The notes under the pieces were generated by a model, which saw nothing but the letters and a program-made list of their open reading frames with translations, searched no databases and had not been told where the DNA came from. From the NCBI GenBank assembly GCA_944385585.1, contig CALWXU010000005.1, positions 1 to 46,651 on the forward strand: 46,651 nt of DNA, given 5' to 3'. This document shows, in pieces, positions 44,878 through 46,651 of this stretch. Origin of the DNA: an uncultured Flavonifractor sp. GTDB lineage: Bacteria > Bacillota > Clostridia > Oscillospirales > Oscillospiraceae. Every line of letters begins with the position of its first letter. Position 1 is the stretch's first letter. Both the position numbers and the translations under genes were made by a program.

Positions 44878-46651
44878 CTGCGTTTGGAACCTCCTTGGTC
44901 TGATAGCTTCCGGTCTCCAGCATGCCGGAGACGTCGCCGTAAATCACGCCCTGAATCTGGGCGTCCACCACGCCGGACACCCGTCCCCGGACCCGGCCGT
45001 TCACATAGACGGTGCCGCTGGCGCTGCGGCTGACCTCTGGGACCTTGATATTGAACCGGGTCTTTTCCACGATTTTGTCTCCCAGATACAGGATCTGGGG
45101 CAGGATAAACATGACCAGGAGGATGGAGATCAGCGTCCCCCGGCACAGGCACTCGCCGATGCCCACGATGGCGGGCTCCGTGGTGATCCGGCCGATCAGG
45201 AACCCGGCGGCGGACAGGATGCTTCCCGAGGTGAGCACTGTGGGGAAGGACAGGTTCAGCGCCTGGACGATGGCCTCTTGCCGGGACATGCTCCCCTTCA
45301 GCTCGTTGTACCAGGAGGAGATGACAATGGCGTAGTCGATGTTGGCGCCCATCTGGATGGAGGTCACCACCAGATAGCTCATAAAGAAAATGGGCTGCCC
45401 CGTCACGCCGGGGAAGGAGAAATTGATCCAGATGCTGCCCTGGATCACCAGGATCAGCAGGATGGGCAGGCCCACGGACTGGAAGGTAAAGAGCAGCACA
45501 ATGATGACAAAGACCACCGACAGCACGCTGATCATGATATTGTCCCGGGCGAAGGAGACGGACAGGTCGTAGTCGCTGGTGGAGTCCCCAACCAGATAGA
45601 CATGATTGGCGTCATAATACCGCTCCACCTCCTGGTGGATGGTCTGGAGGAAGGCGAAGGTCTCCTCCCCCTCCTCCGGCAGGTTCAGGCTGACCAGCAT
45701 CCGGGTGTAGTTCTCTCCCAGCAGCTGCGCCCGGGCGTCAGACAGCTGCGCATAGAGATCGTCCAGATCCGCCTGGTCCTCCTCATCCAGGTCCACGTAG
45801 CCCTCCTCCACCTTGTCGTAGGCAAAGAAGAACATATCCATCAGCGGAACCGTATAGTCGTCCACGCCGCCCACGATCCGGCCGTACTCCTCGTTTTCCG
45901 CCCCATAGGCGGCGTATACCAGGCACACCAGCTCGTAGTCCAGGTCTGTCATCTCGGCAAACTGCCTGGGCGTCAGGGCATCGGTGAGCATATAGCCGTC
46001 CATGACCTCCACATTGGAAAGACCCATGGCATAATCTACCTGGTTATAGGTCTCCAGCCGGTCCAGCAGGGTCTTTTCACTGGCATAGTCGCCCTTCGGA
46101 ACCAGCAGAGCCATCACATTCTGGGTGCCAAAGGTCTCGTTGACCTTTTTCTCGGCAATCTGGGTCTCATTCTGACGGGCGGTCTCGATCTGGCTGTATC
46201 CGTAGACATAGGGGCACTGATTGGACAGCAGAAAGCCCGCTGTGATAGCCACGGCGAACAGGGGCGCACCCACATAGCGCAGTTTCAGAGTGAATGTGCC
46301 CCAGCGGTCGATCTTGGGGATAAAACTGCGGTGTTGGGTCTTTGCCATGGCCTTGGAAAAGAGCATCAGGAGACCCGGCATCAGGGTAAAGACCGAGAGC
46401 ATACTGAACAGAATGGCCTTGATGAGTATGATGCCCATGTCAAAGCCGATACGGAACTGCATGAACATCATGGCGGCCAGGCCCGAGATAGTGGTGAGGC
46501 TGCTGGCGGAGATGGAGGGGATGGCGGCACTCACCGCCGCGATGCAGGCCTCCCGGTCCCCGGCGCGCTCCCGTTCCTCCAGGAAGCGGTGGAGCATGAT
46601 GATGGCGTAGTCGATGGCCAGGGCCAGCTGCAGCACCACGGTCACCGAGTT
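44858..46651 (-). CDS. MMPL/RND-family transporter (partial, N-terminus outside window)
   Basis: 597 residues of an MMPL-type transporter are visible. The first conserved membrane block has LAIDYAIIMLHRFLEE and the second has GANIDYAIVISSWYNE, the paired D-Y motifs of proton-driven RND helices. A large outer loop lies between (about residues 130-370 of the visible part). MMPL proteins export lipids, glycolipids or drugs. The tail after the last helix is unusual: GTVYVNGRVRGRVSGV...GVIYGDVSGM resembles bactofilin-type beta-helix rungs. The gene runs off the right edge and overlaps the GLUG gene by 20 nt. Substrate unknown. Confidence 0.9.
   Translation of the reverse strand, partial: NSVTVVLQLALAIDYAIIMLHRFLEERERAGDREACIAAVSAAIPSISASSLTTISGLAAMMFMQFRIGFDMGIILIKAILFSMLSVFTLMPGLLMLFSKAMAKTQHRSFIPKIDRWGTFTLKLRYVGAPLFAVAITAGFLLSNQCPYVYGYSQIETARQNETQIAEKKVNETFGTQNVMALLVPKGDYASEKTLLDRLETYNQVDYAMGLSNVEVMDGYMLTDALTPRQFAEMTDLDYELVCLVYAAYGAENEEYGRIVGGVDDYTVPLMDMFFFAYDKVEEGYVDLDEEDQADLDDLYAQLSDARAQLLGENYTRMLVSLNLPEEGEETFAFLQTIHQEVERYYDANHVYLVGDSTSDYDLSVSFARDNIMISVLSVVFVIIVLLFTFQSVGLPILLILVIQGSIWINFSFPGVTGQPIFFMSYLVVTSIQMGANIDYAIVISSWYNELKGSMSRQEAIVQALNLSFPTVLTSGSILSAAGFLIGRITTEPAIVGIGECLCRGTLISILLVMFILPQILYLGDKIVEKTRFNIKVPEVSRSASGTVYVNGRVRGRVSGVVDAQIQGVIYGDVSGMLETGSYQTKEVPNADETENQ

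Overview
The window comes from a GC-rich, endospore-forming, anaerobic-type Firmicute, most likely an Oscillospiraceae/Ruminococcaceae gut clostridium (Flavonifractor/Lawsonibacter-like). The reasons are spoIIGA-sigE, hprK, ireB, DUF951 and DUF4317 genes, SLH and GLUG surface proteins, a zinc-type bL28, long acidic tails on RpoB and RpoC, and sigma-A promoters set in GC-rich DNA. Taxonomy is inferred from gene content only; no search was run.

Layout. 1-2374: the end of an unknown gene, a DUF308 membrane protein, a thioesterase plus YbaK-type deacylase pair, and a Cu/Zn superoxide dismutase. 2511-4607: an SLH surface protein whose roughly 300-nt leader carries an intrinsic terminator and is overlapped by a candidate antisense RNA. 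4608-7845: rpmB, hprK, an AIM24 protein and an S1-domain protein. 7919-10179: a DUF951-hisC-radical SAM operon behind a perfect-consensus promoter. 10195-11869: spoIIGA-sigE. 11877-13628: two XRE regulators with C-terminal extensions.

13738-22867 is a long leftward purine operon: purE, purC, purF, purM, purN, a small membrane protein, a PurO-type IMP cyclohydrolase, a PurH reduced to its transformylase domain, a TraX-like membrane protein, and purD. Its leader has a promoter, a 25-codon ORF and an intrinsic terminator that starts 2 nt after the ORF's stop. PurF lacks the glutaminase nucleophile and other active-site residues. Two related palindromic elements sit exactly behind purF and purH.

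22941-28895: a ferredoxin-type protein, ireB, and a sigma-54 module. In that module an enhancer-binding protein lies upstream of an exact -24/-12 promoter driving an amidohydrolase and a BrnQ carrier. 28961-36801: rpoB-rpoC, detached from the usual ribosomal-protein genes. 36865-40944: a polytopic GT-C-like membrane protein, a DUF4317 protein, a small unknown protein and an SH3-NlpC/P60 hydrolase. 41431-46651: a GLUG/coiled-coil surface protein overlapping the end of an MMPL transporter that runs off the window.

The items most worth following are the glutaminase-dead PurF with split PurH/PurO, the purine leader attenuator, the overlapping antisense RNAs before the SLH gene, the sigma-54 amidohydrolase-BrnQ regulon, and the MMPL/GLUG-coiled-coil pair. 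No tRNA, rRNA, CRISPR array or insertion sequence was seen.
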